Shown: in pieces, positions 41,701 to 53,229 of the stretch | Numbering within the stretch: position 1 is the first letter of the stretch | Layout of the letters: the number at the start of each line of letters is the position of its first letter | Assembly: GCA_947462335.1 (NCBI GenBank) | Contig: OX381708.1 | Coordinates: 2,108,001 to 2,172,000 of the forward strand | Source: Harmothoe impar | Taxonomy: Eukaryota > Annelida > Polychaeta > Phyllodocida > Polynoidae | Reading direction: 5' to 3' | Length of the DNA stretch: 64,000 bases | Notes under the pieces: model-generated | Databases searched by the model: none | What the model was told of the DNA's origin: nothing | Seen by the model: the letters and a program-made list of their open reading frames with translations, nothing else | Program-made: the position numbers and the translations under genes

Positions 41701-44700
41701 TGCCCCCTTTTGAATAAATCAGGGGCAATGGAGGTCACCTGACCAAATGTTCCTTCTTAATAAACCTAGAAATTAAGGCCATTATGATGTCATGATGACC
41801 TCATTATTACATAATATGCAAGCTAGCAGTCTTCTAAACAAAAACGAGCCTCAGATTGGCTGGTAATCAAATTACACACCATTAATCAAAGGGGAGCCTC
41901 TGATTGTCTGATTCAAATTTGCTGCCACTTCCTGTCACAGGTCATGTGACCAAATGCTAGCCTCTGATTGGCTGCCAGGGGTGGGAGCCGACTCACATAG
42001 GAAACCGTGGAAATTGCTGATACATACTCTACTACTTGCAATTATCACTGCATCTGTATTCCTTGCTTCCTTTTAGAATGGAGTGAGGAATGCAGTGCCT
42101 TACTATGCTTGGTACAAAGGTACACTCGAAGGTTATCGTTATGTTGCCACTAACTTCAACAAGGAGGCAGGAGAAATATCACAAGACCCTATTCTACGTG
42201 CGAAGACATACTGCTGGATGTATTCGTTTATGATTAGTGAGGAGTGGGTATTTCAATGTCTGCCAGGAACTCACCCTGTCTTCAAGGAGCCATTGAGCCA
42301 GACCCCGCTGGCCCTGTTAAGACAAAACATCCCGCTCTCTGTGATTAATGCACTATTAGCATTTACCACAATGGTGCTTGGAATATTTGGTGAGTTATCA
42401 ATTTCCCATCTTCATAATGAAAGGTATATTATTATATTGATATTGATTAAGAATGATAAAGATGGTCAGATCTTCGGATGAGTAGTGGTGGCCTTATTCT
42501 CACAGTTGATGCATTGTCCTGATTATTGAAGTTTTGATGTATTTGATTCTGGGCCCCAATACTTGTGCTGGATGCTCCTGCACATATTTCAGAGCAAAGT
42601 GTGTCTCAAGATCAACTTGCTAAATATGATCGTTAATGACCATCTTTAACTGATCTTACAACTATCAGGTCAGATTTGGTGATTATTGATTTTCATCTTT
42701 AACTGAAGAGTGATCCTTAATATAAAGATAATTCTGGACTATCATTATGAGCCCCCTTAGCCTGAGCATTGTCTCTTTTTTTCTCTGTTGTGCACATTTG
42801 ATTCAGTTTGATGATAATGGGTGTTCCCACTTTTCTGAATGTTTACATTTCAGGGAATATTCTGATTGTTTTTGTGATAAAGACAAAACAGGAGCTAAAG
42901 ACTACAACCAACATCATCCTGGCTTGTATCGCGTCAGTTGACTGTCTGAACTCTGTCATGGTGGTGTCTTATGGGGTAAGTGTGGGTGTAGCTGTGGTCG
43001 TCTCTGTCATGGCGGTGTCCTATGGGGTAAGTGTGGGTGTAGCTGTGGCTGTCTCTGTCTTGGCGGTGTCCATGGGGTAAGTGTGGGTGTAGCTGTGGCT
43101 GTCTCCGTCATGGTGGTGTCCTATGGGGTAAGTGTGGGTGTAGCTGTGGTTGTCTCTGTCATGGCGGTGTCCTATGGGGTAAGTGTGGGTGTAGCTGTGG
43201 TTGTCTCTGTCATGGCGGTGTCCTATGGGGTAAGTGTGGGTGTAGCTGTGGCTGTCTCTGTCTTGGCGGTGTCCTATGGGGTAAGTGTGGGTGTAGCTGT
43301 GGTTGTCTCTGTCATGGTAGTGTCCTATAGGGTAAGTGTGGGTGTAGCTGTGGCTGTCTCTGTCATGGTGGTGTCCTATGGGGTAAGTGTGGGTGTAGCT
43401 GTGGTTTCCATCAAGTGTGAGTTTACATGTGGTTAACATCTGACCTAGGTAAAGGTGGGATCATGCTGTTGGTTGGCTAATCATAAACTATTCTAGATGC
43501 TTTTGCATAACCTCAATAGTTTTAATCTTTTTGCCTGTGCTCTATTGTTAAACACAAATTCCAATTAAATGATAAAGTGTGCATTAATTATATAAACAAG
43601 AGTGTTCACCTGAACCCTTGAATGTGGCATAGCTTCTAAATACAACATGCCCTTTATCATCAGGATGCATGAAAGCATCCCTTGGATGGCAACCGCATGA
43701 AAGGATGTGATGTTGGGGATAAGCATATGTGTTTAATTTCAGTACTTGGATACATTTCTGTGGAGCAGAGCTAGTCTTATGCTAGGCACTGTTGGTTGCA
43801 CAATTGTGAGAAGCATAAAGGAGATGTCTCAGATAGTTGCGACAAACCATCTGGTAACATTGAGTTTTGAGAGGTAAATATACTTGAGCCATCAGATAAA
43901 TATAATATAGTAAATACAGATGCAGTCCTGGTAAGTCGCTTACAGAATCATTCAAACAGCACTTACCGAAGGCGTCAATCAGTTTTACCTCCCCCCCTTT
44001 GAACTATAGTAAGGTGCTGCTTTGTTTGCTAAATAAGAGGCATATGTTCTTACAACCACCCCCCCTTCAGGAGGAGTTGAAATGAGCTAACTTACACACT
44101 ACATAATGGCTCCTCCACACCCAGTATCTACCCCCTAGGGGGTGTTACAGACAAACTATGTAAGTTTAACAACGTGAGTAGGGTTTTACAGAAAGTTCCT
44201 TTCCCCAAATAGACGTAACAGAAAAAATTCACGTTATTGACTTTACATTAATCACCGTAAATTTTTTCATGTAAAAAGCAGCACCATGTCAAGAGCTGGT
44301 GCTGCTTTTCACATGAAAAAGCCTAAACAGCGTAAATTTGAAGACATTAACATAAATTATCAAAATATATGTTAGTATTAACTTAAGTTATCAAATAATG
44401 TTCCACATTAAAGTAAATTCTCTATATTAACGCTATTTATTCCGTTGTTTTCAGGTACTTTGCAATATGTTGGCCAATGAAAACAAGCCTCAGACTCACC
44501 AGGAAGAAGACAATTTGGGTTATTATTGTCAACTGGATCATAGGAGCAGTCCAGGTCATCCCTGTAATATTGATTACAATCCCAGTAAGCTCTGCACATT
44601 ATATATGCAATACAAAATAGGTTGGAAGGTGCATATTCTGATATAGGATTAACCTCATGTTAGCAAAATTCTTTGCATGAAACCCATGCTGTGCCATACA

Positions 44701-47700
44701 TAACGCTTGCCAAATTAAACCTGCTCGATGTTTCTTATCATCAACTTTCCTCTGATTCTGACATGGTCAGATAATCATTATTACTAACTAATGATCTGAC
44801 CTGTCATGGCATTTGGTCATCTGTTGTCCACCATGTTGTATGTAATATCTGTCTTTTTAAACAGGGTCCTGGATATTATTATCAGGAACGCAGCTGTATG
44901 ATGCATGACACATATATAGGAAAATCTACTTATTATATTTTGAATTTCTGCATCTACTTGGCTGTACCTGTGCCTATCCTGTGTTTCACCTGTGTCTGCA
45001 TTGTCCGGAGCTTGCTGTCCAGCATAAAAAGGTCCCGGCAGATGACAGGGGACATGAGGTAGGAATGTAATCTGGTTTCTGCATTACACACAAGCTTCCA
45101 TAGCTTAAGTAGTTTTCCTTCTTCACAAAGGTTATTTCTAAGATGTTTCTGCCACACTAATTAAATGGTGTATTATAGAGAGGCCTGCATTCTCTCATAC
45201 CATAGTTCATTTTCTGCCAGTTTTCTGTCAGTCCTCCCACAGCTGTGTTAACTAAGGGTGGACACCAATATCAGGCATAGGCCACCCACAGTGGCCCAGA
45301 AAGGCCAACTGGAAAACAGTTCAAAACATGAAAAGTGAAATTCAAAACACACAAAAGCAGACCGTGGTCAAAGCCACACTTTTCTTGCATCTGTGAAGTG
45401 GCAACATGAGGTCCTGATGTGATTTGCATCTTACATCATATTCAATTGCAAACTTAACCATGGTCAATGCCACATTTTTCTTCTCGGAAATGTAAGTCGA
45501 TCAGCTCTAGGCAAGCTTCCAAAGTGCTGACTTATTTGGATCTATTTGCCAGCCTGGTAAGCATAGGAGGTGTGGAGACACATGTACTAATTTCCTCTTT
45601 TTTTTAATTAAATTTTTTTTTGTTTTTTTTTTTTGGGGGGGGGGGGTTGACAGTCAACCTGTTGGCATAAATCCATTCCTTAAAGACCTCAGCTTCGCCA
45701 TACAACATTGTGGACACATCAGGTATACTCTTTGAGGCATAAACAATTATATCATCAGCATACAGTAAATATGTTTGTCACATAATCAATATAAAACAAA
45801 CAATAAAGAACCCAGAACTGATCCCTGTGGGACTATATATTTAAACTTTCTTGGATCAAAATGAAGTCCTCTGAGTCCCATTGCTTAAATAGCTTTCAAA
45901 CCACAGATAATTTAAATAACCCATTCCCAATTTAGCTTATTTTTCTAGTTATTGTGTAATAGTGTAATACACTGTCAAAGGCCTTAGTAGTTCATTCATC
46001 AAATCAAAAGTTGCATCACCCTCTCATATATATACCCATACTGATTATCACTGAAATTCTGCCGAATTAGTCATAATTTCACTAAGATGATTACAAACTA
46101 TTTCTTCAAGTTTGTTTGATGTGACAGGTAATAACTAAATAGGTGTCCAACTTTTTACTTGGCCAAGGTCAGTCACCAGCAACTAATTAGTTCTATCTAA
46201 TTATATTTACAGCAGGCAGACCAATGCTGAAAAGGCGCGTCTCAAGGTAAAATTACATATAGAAAGAAAGAAATCCATATATCTGTAATGGTTCTGTGTT
46301 GTGTGTTCATTATTTATAATATAGGGAAGCTTACTGTTTTAGATCTGTACTCTCATATATACAATCGTGGGGGTGCAAAGGGGTCCCCCCTGAGGTCGGA
46401 AAGTCGCCAGAATTAAGGGGTACAGGTCGAAAAGTCGCTTTTTTGGACCCTTTGATCCATTGTCAAATTTGTTCAAAAATCGCCAGGTCGCTTATATAAT
46501 TGCCTTAGGTCGAAAGTCGCCTCCAAAACAGCCCAGGTCACCAGGTCGCTTTTGACCCATCTGCAGCCACAATCTTAGGGAGTAGCACTTTTTAACAAAA
46601 GGGATGATAAATTTGTGGGGAACCAAAAACCCCTTTGAACCAAAGAAATTGCACTCGTTTTTAGTGAAAAGACCTACACGTTATTATAGCTCATAGGGTC
46701 AGCCATGTTCTATTTCAACCTACCTGGGACACCAAATATTCCGACCTGCTCACACAAAAATTCACTGACCCCCCCCCCCCCTTGCCCCGTTGTTAAAAAA
46801 TTACCATTCCCTTACTATTGTAATGGGTTATATGTACTGTTATGGTTAATGTATATTTTTGTTGCAGTTGATAATGTCACACGGTAAACAGTTAATAGCT
46901 TTTTTGTAACCAGTTTTTTCAACTGTATACCGACAGTGTTCACTATATGTTCAAACTATGGTTTATTACCTGGTTTATATTACTGACAATATGTCATTAC
47001 CGACGTGCCATGTTATAATAACCAAAATATCTAATGATTTAGGCATTTTAACTAGAAAATAGTGTTTTACATTATATTTGTAATAATCTATGGCCAAATC
47101 AGGATAAATACATCGTTTTACATAATATATTGACAAACATATTTTAGGTTTACAAACCCAACTAAGTTATTTTATTTCAGAAAAGCCAATCATGTGACTG
47201 GACATTCGGTCCCAGCTACATTTGTTAATCTACTGGACTGGTGGCATTTAAGAAGGACATTGCCACTGTCCTGCATGTTTTCGCAAAGACTGTAAGCTGT
47301 CACCTGCTCACTCCTTTCTTTCTATTCTCCCCAGCTGGCCTACATGCTGATAAGTCTTGTTGTTATCTACATCATCACTGTGACACAAGGAAGGATGTTG
47401 GGTCCTTTAAAACTACTGGGAATGCTAGTGATAGACGGGAAGCGTAACATTGTAATGATTAGTGGTGTCACCGACTCACTCCGTGCTGTGAACAGCTACA
47501 CCAACATCATCGTGTACAGTCTGTTATCAAGGTGAGTTACAACTGCTGCAGTATCAATGTGTATGCATGTCCATCCGCTTGGCTGAGGTTGTGAGCAGAC
47601 ACAACAGACACTGATATTTGCTCGGAATAATGTCCCTAATGTACATGCTTGGGAATGAGATGCTGGAGCCTATACTTTGAAACGTTTGTATGTGGTTTGG

Positions 47701-49331
47701 AATGTCTTTGCTAGCTGGGTAAAGGTCCCAAACAGCTAGAAAACATTTGAAAACGTTTTCTGTTACCTGGGGTACTAAAACTGACGTTTTTAGATCCAGA
47801 AATGGCTTGTAGGATTCTCCTGGGTTGGGGGTATGGGTTATACCCGAGATGCAGCTAGTATACCAGAATTTAAGGTATATTGTAATTATCAACATTTCCG
47901 CATACCCTTCTGCTACTTAGCAACAGCAATTCCAAACATCCCATGTCTAGCAACAGGCATCTGATACCCTGGGATGATTAAATTTCAACTCAGAAGCTTA
48001 CATCATTCAGAAGTCAAGCCGGGGGGGGGGGGGGGGAAGCAGTCTTTAGATGTTTTGACAGCCCAAACTTGGAATTATCTGAAACCTGAATAAAGAAATA
48101 TTATGGAAATATCTAAGTTTAAACTTGGAAAGAAGCCTTTGTAAGAAGTAATGAGATAAAACTGTATAAAGATTATTTGCTGACCTCGATGTCTGGATGT
48201 AGGCCTATATTGTTAAGTAATACAAAATATGAATGACGTGCTGTTATTGATGCTGCGATACATGTAATATATTAGTTTGTAGAGCCTGATGTGATTATCA
48301 ACGATAGACAAACATGAAATATCTGCATATATTGGTTGGTCAACAAATGATTTAAACTCTTTATAAAAAACTATTTAAAAAAAACAAAAAACACTAGTGT
48401 TCTGTTCTGGCTTGTAATATAAATGTAGGTGAAAATTATAAAAAGATTCTGGCTCAGTCTCAAAAGCTTGTAACAATTGGATAGTCTATGACCGAGTGAC
48501 ATCTTTGACCGCGTGACGTCTTTGACCAGGTGACGTCTTTGACAGGGAAGCTAGAAAAAGCTATTTTTTTAATTATTATTTTTTCTCTCTATCTCTACTA
48601 TTTGAAAATAGATGGTTTTTGCATCATACATTGGACTGTGCAGCTCTTTAAAGTCCACGTGATGTAGAAAGTGACATCTTTGACAAGACATGTAACAAGA
48701 AATGTAACATAATGCTATAATTCACGTTATAGGGCCTACATATAAATGTAACAAAAATTAAAATGAATTTCCTTTCACATAGTGTGAAACTATCCTTTGA
48801 TTTTTTTCCACCCATTTCTTTCTATATAGGCCTAATTTATGCTATAATAACGCTTCCTGGTTAAAGATGTCACCCGGTCAAAAACATCACTTGGTCAGAG
48901 ACGTCACCAGGCGAAAGACTATCCAATCGTTACAAAGTCTTGAGACTGACCCTTCCATGCTCCAGTATGGTATAGGGACTCTGATGTTAACCGGGTACAT
49001 TCACCTCTGCAGGCAGTTCCGGGCAGCGTTTAAGGAGGTGCTGTATAGATGCTGCAGGAAGACAGCAGGCCCAAACTCAGGACCACCGAGCATTGAAGTA
49101 ACCCAGGCTCACACAGCAGGCCCAAACTCAGGACCACCGAGCATTGAAGTAACCCAGGCTCACACAGCAGGCCCAAACTCAGGACCACCGAGCATTGAAG
49201 TACCTCAGGCTCACACAGCAGCAAACTCAGGACCACCGAGCATTGAAGTACCCCAGGCTCACACAGCAGCAAACTCAGGACCAGCAAACCACAGCGTTGA
49301 TGTACCCCCGACTCAGACAACTGCAAACTGA
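35791..49331 (+). CDS. Rhodopsin-family (class A) GPCR, 11 exons, 567 residues
   Basis: Exons: 35791-35837, 37997-38055, 39671-39828, 42077-42389, 42854-42975, 43743-43873, 44455-44584, 44865-45058, 46213-46246, 47335-47531, 49013-49331. Every junction is GT/AG and all phases agree. Exons 1-2 give a signal peptide (LRSAVILLVFAMTTAM); exons 3-4 an ectodomain of about 130 residues with an NETI glycosylation site and two cysteines. Class A landmarks follow: GN in TM1, Asp in SVDCLN of TM2, Cys3.25 in VGCTIV, ERY at the end of TM3, Trp in VNWIIG of TM4, an ECL2 Cys (RSCMM), Pro in AVPVP of TM5, NIIVY in TM7 (Pro replaced by Ile), and a helix 8 FRAAFKEVLYRCC with palmitoylation-type cysteines. TM6 lacks CWxP. 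The C-tail is tandem repeats. It is a plasma-membrane receptor, ligand unknown; the odd TM6/TM7 and large ectodomain suggest a lineage-specific orphan. Confidence 0.9.
35861..36087. mobile_element. Harbinger-type MITE, copy f, GPCR intron 1
   Basis: GGCCTACAAAAAAAAGTTGT / TGTTCCGGTA at the left, TTACCAGAACACAACA...TTTTTAGGCC at the right. Flanks TAA and TTA: the duplication with one substitution. It split the first unit of the array derived from exon 1. Confidence 0.85.
36088..36880 (+). repeat. Tandem array derived from GPCR exon 1 and its splice donor
   Basis: About 15 units of about 48 bp: ACACCATGxACACCC(C)TCAG|GTAGATTAAGGGCACTTT, then GTTCTAATCTA. Exon 1 and the start of intron 1 (35787-35860) have the same order: ACACCATG, CCATGGACACC, CTCAG|GTAG, GGGCACT, TGTTCTAA. 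So the array arose from the exon 1 / intron 1 junction and each unit keeps an ATG and a donor. Confidence 0.85.
36711..36808. mobile_element. 98-bp palindromic MITE inside the exon-1 array
   Basis: Ends CCCAGTGGGCACA / TGTGCCCACTGGG, with internal CAACATTGATT / AATGTTGATTCAATGTTG inverted arms. It interrupts one unit of the array between GGTAGA and AAGGGCAC. Confidence 0.85.
38212..38338. mobile_element. MITE with TACCGTAAAAC termini, GPCR intron 2
   Basis: TACCGTAAAAC at the left, GTTTTACGGTA at the right. Interior repeats of GTATAAGCCGCACC. Confidence 0.75.
38494..38568 (-). other. tRNA-like sequence, GPCR intron 2
   Basis: Minus-strand TAGCTCAGTTGGTAGAGC (A box) and GAGTTCGAGTCCC (B box). 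The anticodon stem is poor, so a SINE head or tRNA pseudogene is more likely than a working tRNA. Confidence 0.45.
39914..39962 (-). mobile_element. Truncated SINE 3' end, GPCR intron 3
   Basis: Shares about 44 bp with the left end of the SINE at 16343 (GTTAGTTAGTTTAACGTCCG and AGGGCAAGTTGCATT) in the same orientation, then diverges. Confidence 0.75.
40635..40946. mobile_element. Foldback MITE, GPCR intron 3
   Basis: Arms of about 115 bp (TACCACAG, CATCAGCTTGGC, GGAATGGCTATAC, GTGTGCAACTAGAAGTCCA, TCAAGTATGGACGTGACAAA) are repeated inverted with few mismatches around a loop of about 80 bp. Confidence 0.85.
41849..41975. repeat. Relic related to the Polinton terminal repeat, GPCR intron 3
   Basis: GGTCATGTGACCAAATG and GCCTCTGATTGGCTGC at about 41940-41975 match the right inverted repeat at 28941-28977 with four or so differences over 37 bp. 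Two more GAGCCTC(T/A)GATTG units precede it. It ends 100 bp before exon 4. Confidence 0.45.
42952..43410 (+). repeat. Tandem array of GPCR exon-5 ends with splice donors
   Basis: Nine copies of a 51-bp unit (one is 50 bp): TCTGTCATGGyGGTGTCyTATGGG|GTAAGTGTGGGTGTAGCTGTGG. The first copy is the real exon-5 end (donor at 42976). Further donors lie at 43027, 43077, 43128, 43179, 43230, 43281, 43332 and 43383. The frame is open across the first two units, then TAA at 43078. Confidence 0.93.
44235..44370. mobile_element. Foldback element, GPCR intron 6
   Basis: TTTTTCATGTAAAAAGCAGC/ACCA pairs with TGGTGCTGCTTTTCACATGA around a 10-nt loop. Outer arms (ACCGTAAATTT / CAGCGTAAATTT) are also roughly inverted. 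Confidence 0.65.
48451..48952. mobile_element. 502-bp MITE with 115-bp inverted termini, GPCR intron 10
   Basis: GGCTCAGTCTC, TTGTAACAATTGGATAGTC and three GTGACxTCTTTGACC subrepeats at the left are matched in reverse at 48865-48952 (GGTCAxxxACxTCAC, GACTATCCAATCGTTACAAAGTC, GAGACTGACC). Confidence 0.85.
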
Positions 49332-49760
49332 CGACAAGAAAACCACAGCAGCAACAGCGTTGATGTACCCCCGACTCAGACAACAGCAAACTGACAACCA
49401 GCAAACCACAGTGTTGATGTACCCCCGACTCAGACAACTGCAAACTGACAACCAGCAAACCACAGTGTTGATGTACCCCCGACTCAGACAACTGCAAACT
49501 GACGACCAGAAAACCACAGCATTGAAGTACCCCCGACTCAGCCAACTGCAAACTGACGACCAGCAAACCATAGCAGCAACTGCGTTGAAGTACCCCCGAC
49601 TCAGACAACTGCAAACTGACGACAAGAAAACCACAGCAGCAACAGCGTTGAAGTATCCCCGACTCAGACAACAGCAAACTGACAACCAGCAAACCACAAC
49701 GTTGAAGTACCCCCGACTCAGACAACAGCAAACTAATGACTAGCAAACCACAGCAGCAAC
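49060..49760 (+). repeat. Tandem repeats across the GPCR C-tail and 3' UTR
   Basis: About 48-51-bp units encode GPNSGPPSIEVTQAHTA and shorter variants in the receptor's cytoplasmic tail (49060-49290), then drift into 54-bp units (GTACCCCCGACTCAGACAAC, CAAACTGACGAC) that contain the stop at 49329 and run on to 49760. One other plus frame stays open over the whole block. Confidence 0.9.
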
Positions 49761-50028
49761 AATGTACCCCAGGCTCACACAGCCCTGCACCATGCTTAAC
49801 TATACAAAATGTTTCATTGAAATCAAATTTCTAAAGTCAGTTGAATACTGTTCAATAGTTTAAGATAATTTCCACTGATCTACATTGGTTAGTATTTTGC
49901 AGTGGCATTTATTATATTACGATTTCTGATTCTGATATGAGAAATAGAAAAATATAATTTTAGTCATTGTTGCAGATTTAAAGTGTAAATCATAATTATT
50001 TCAACAAAGGGTGAAGTGTTACTTTCTT
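49761..50028. other. Probable GPCR 3' flank, nothing else seen
   Basis: AT-rich sequence between the C-tail array and the next minisatellite. No clear AATAAA signal was found. Confidence 0.4.
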
Positions 50029-50029
50029 C

Positions 50030-51090
50030 TTCAAGGTACTAGACTCTGTGAATTCACTAGACTCTGTGAATTCACTAGACTCTGTGAAGTCACTATACTC
50101 TGTGAGTCACTAGACTCTGTGAGTCACTAGACTCTGTGAGTCACTAGATGGTGAAGTCACTAGACTCTGTGAGGCACTAAACTCTGTGAGTCACTAGACT
50201 CTGTGAGTCACTAGATGGTGAAGTCACTAGACTCTGTGAGTCACTAGACTCTGTGAGTCACTAGATGGTGAAGTCACTAGACTTTGTGAGTCACTAGACT
50301 CTGTGAGTCACTAGATGGTGAAGTCACTAGACTCTGTGAATTCACTAGACTCTGTGAAGTTACTAGACTCTGTGAAGTCACTAGACTCTGTGAGTCACTA
50401 GACTCTGTGAGTCACTAGACTCTGTGAATTCACTAGACTCTGTGAAGTCACTAGACTCTGTGAAGTCACTAGACTCTGTGAGTCACTAGACTCTGTGAAG
50501 TCACTAGACTCTGTGAGTCACTAGACTCTGTGAAGTCACTAGACTCTGTGAAGTCACTAGACTCTGTGAGTCACTAGACTCTGTGAGTCACTAGACTCTG
50601 TGATGTCACTAGACTCTGTGAGTCACTAGACTCTGTGAGTCACTAGATGGTGAAGTCACTAGACTCTGTGATGTCACTAGACTCTGTGAAGTCACTAGAC
50701 TCTGTGAGTCACTAGACTCTGTGAAGTCACTAGACTCTGTGAAGTCACTAGACTCTGTGAGTCACTAGACTCTGTGAGTCACTAGATGGTGAAGTCACTA
50801 GACTCTGTGATGTCACTAGACTCTGTGAAGTCACTAGACTCTGTGAGTCACTAGACTCTGTGAAGTCACTAGACTCTGTGAAGTCACTAGACTCTGTGAA
50901 GTCACTAGACTCTGTGAAGTCACTAGACTCTGTGAGTCACTAGACTCTGGGAAGTCACTAGACTCTGGGAAGTCACTAGACTCTGTGAAGTTACTAGACT
51001 CAGTGAAGTCACTAGACTCTGTGAAGTCACTAGACTCTGTGAAGTCACTAGACCTTGAAGTCACTAGACTCTGTGAAACTAATAGACTGT
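50030..51090. repeat. 17-19-bp minisatellite, about 57 copies
   Basis: Units CACTAGACTCTGTGA + GT / AGT / ATT / TGT, with an occasional CACTAGATGGTGAAGT variant. The variable spacer length gives mixed register. It is contiguous, so it is not a CRISPR array. Confidence 0.95.
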
Positions 51091-52523
51091 GAAGTTTCTA
51101 GACTACTTTGAACAAAGGGTAGTGACACACCTTAAGCACTAAAATAAGATCTCTTCTAAACACCTGTCTGGGTGTAAAGGGCGTTTTATATTTTTTCTTT
51201 TTACTTGAAGCTGAAAACATAGGGAAATACTATTACCAGCGGACTACATTGCTGCCAGCATAAGCTTTAATTTGATACCAAATTTGAAAATATTTTTCCA
51301 ATTTTAACAAAAATGTTTAAAAAAAAATTTAAAAAAGTTTTCCTCAGATCATGATTTTCATGATGTGCGTGGTGATGAGAAACAACTTTTTTTTTTTGAG
51401 TGGCCTAAGCATTGCTACATATATTGCACTTATATGTTGGTAGTTACCATTACAGATTTATACACATTCACACAAATATCCACACTGAATCATAAAATTC
51501 ATTCTGAAAATGTTTTGCGGGGGGTAAAAAGGCCCCAAAACAATCCTTCAAGAGTCTTCACAGATTTATTCCATCTTTCCTGCTAATTTTCTATATTTAT
51601 GTCATTCCCAGTTAACAACAATTGTTATACAATGTTATGTTTCACTATGGCTGCTTATTGTGGCAAAATGTTATATCAAAAACGTTATTTTAGCTGAGTT
51701 TCCTGCAAAATGATCAGGAATTTCCTAGCTTACAATATCTCATTTTAAAGATTGTGGCACCAATTTAAATTACCAATTCCCTTCAGTGTTTTTTCTTGCC
51801 TGGTTACACGTGTCTAAACAATCAGGTTTCTACTGTGTCCCGCTGTTTCACCCAATGGGCTCCAATTTTATTAAAAATGTCATAAATGTTTGTAGGTTCA
51901 AAGGAGGCACAAGTATCCTCAAGGTCTCACTGTTCTCACGATTTGAACATGAACATATATCCTATTACTTAGTGCACTCACATAATTCACCTGTCTCCCA
52001 CCTTTAAAGCCATGTACAAAGTAAATGCACCTATAGTATAATGAGAGTGTGACACAGGTTGATGGTCAGATACATACAGTTTCACTCTGTACAATGATGA
52101 ACTCAATAAACTTTTTAAAAGCACAATTTACATCTTCTTTGCTTCTCATTGATACATAAATGAATACTGGTCACGTTAACACAGACAGATCAACAAACTG
52201 AATTATGGTCTATGCAAATACAATGACACACAGCTACAAGTACATGTACTTTCTAAATTCTGCCATGATATATTCTCTCTGGGAAGTAAGGATCCCTCAT
52301 CAGTTATGACACTGCATGATTCCTTATCATGCAAATCGTGATAGCTGTTCAACATGGAAACATACATTAGGTGCGGATGAGTAGAATAGAGCCCATCCAC
52401 ATTAATAGCAGTAACTGAATTCATTTCTATTATCACAAAGTGGATCACACACTGGGTAAAGTGGAGTAACTCCATTTCATCAAGGTCCCCGCTTAACCTT
52501 CTACCTAATGTAGACATATATAA
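51091..52523. other. Intergenic, no gene recognised
   Basis: AT-rich. The short ORFs have no domains or splice context. Confidence 0.5.
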
Positions 52524-52769
52524 GGCTGAGGAAAGAAATTGTTGTATTCCGGTAGAATGGCCAAAAAAACAGGGTAGGTAGGTCAATTCTTTTTATTTTT
52601 TTTACCAAATATTTTTATGATAATTTGGTTAATTTAGTACATATTACAACATTTTGCCAGATTTAGGCCCTAAAAACTAATTTTCCTCCAAAATGTCCCA
52701 AGATTTGTTATGGTTGGGCCATTAATATAGGGCAAGTCGGCTACCAGAATACAATAATTTTTTTAGGCC
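52524..52769. mobile_element. Harbinger-type MITE, copy g
   Basis: GGCTGAGGAAAG...TTGTATTCCGGTAG at the left, CTACCAGAATACAA...TTTTTAGGCC at the right; perfect TAA duplication (52521-52523 and 52770-52772). Closest to copy f. Confidence 0.85.
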
Positions 52770-52772
52770 TAA

Positions 52773-53225
52773 TGAATAGAGCTGTGCAAAATGTTTAGGC
52801 AGAATTCCTAATATGTCAGACCCTACAGGCTCACAAACAGGATGAAGGAAATGCACTTTTTGCATACCTTATTTCTGGGCTATTTCCAAGGTCTATAATT
52901 CAGAAATTGCCTGGAATATAATTTCCCATATTGCTATGCGGTCAAACTTGGGAAATATCCATTTGCTTTGAACATGAGGACAAGTCCATATTGAGGGGTC
53001 AAAAGTGCCAATTCTAATTTGTGCCATTTTCACCCAATCATATTTCCTAGAATAATCATTCTTTACAAAGGGTACTACAGATGCCTATTGACATAGTTAT
53101 ATAGTGTAATGGACCTTAACTACAACCAAATAAGTTATGAAATATCATTCAGAAAGGAAGGAGTCAACACTGTTCAGATCAAGTGTTAAGGTTGCTATAT
53201 GAGTCTTTATTACAAACAAGTCAGT
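52773..53225. other. Intergenic, no gene recognised
   Basis: No coding or repeat structure noticed. Confidence 0.5.
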
Positions 53226-53229
53226 GGCA

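Noticed and set aside
43020..43439. 139-codon minus-strand Tyr/His/Thr repeat ORF
   Set aside because: Antisense of the exon-5 donor array, whose 51-bp period keeps frames open.
49030..49746. 238-codon minus-strand Leu/Val/Cys-rich ORF
   Set aside because: Antisense of the GPCR C-tail repeats.
50030..51090. Regularly spaced repeats resembling a CRISPR array
   Set aside because: Units are contiguous with no unique spacers, in a eukaryotic intergenic setting; it is a minisatellite.
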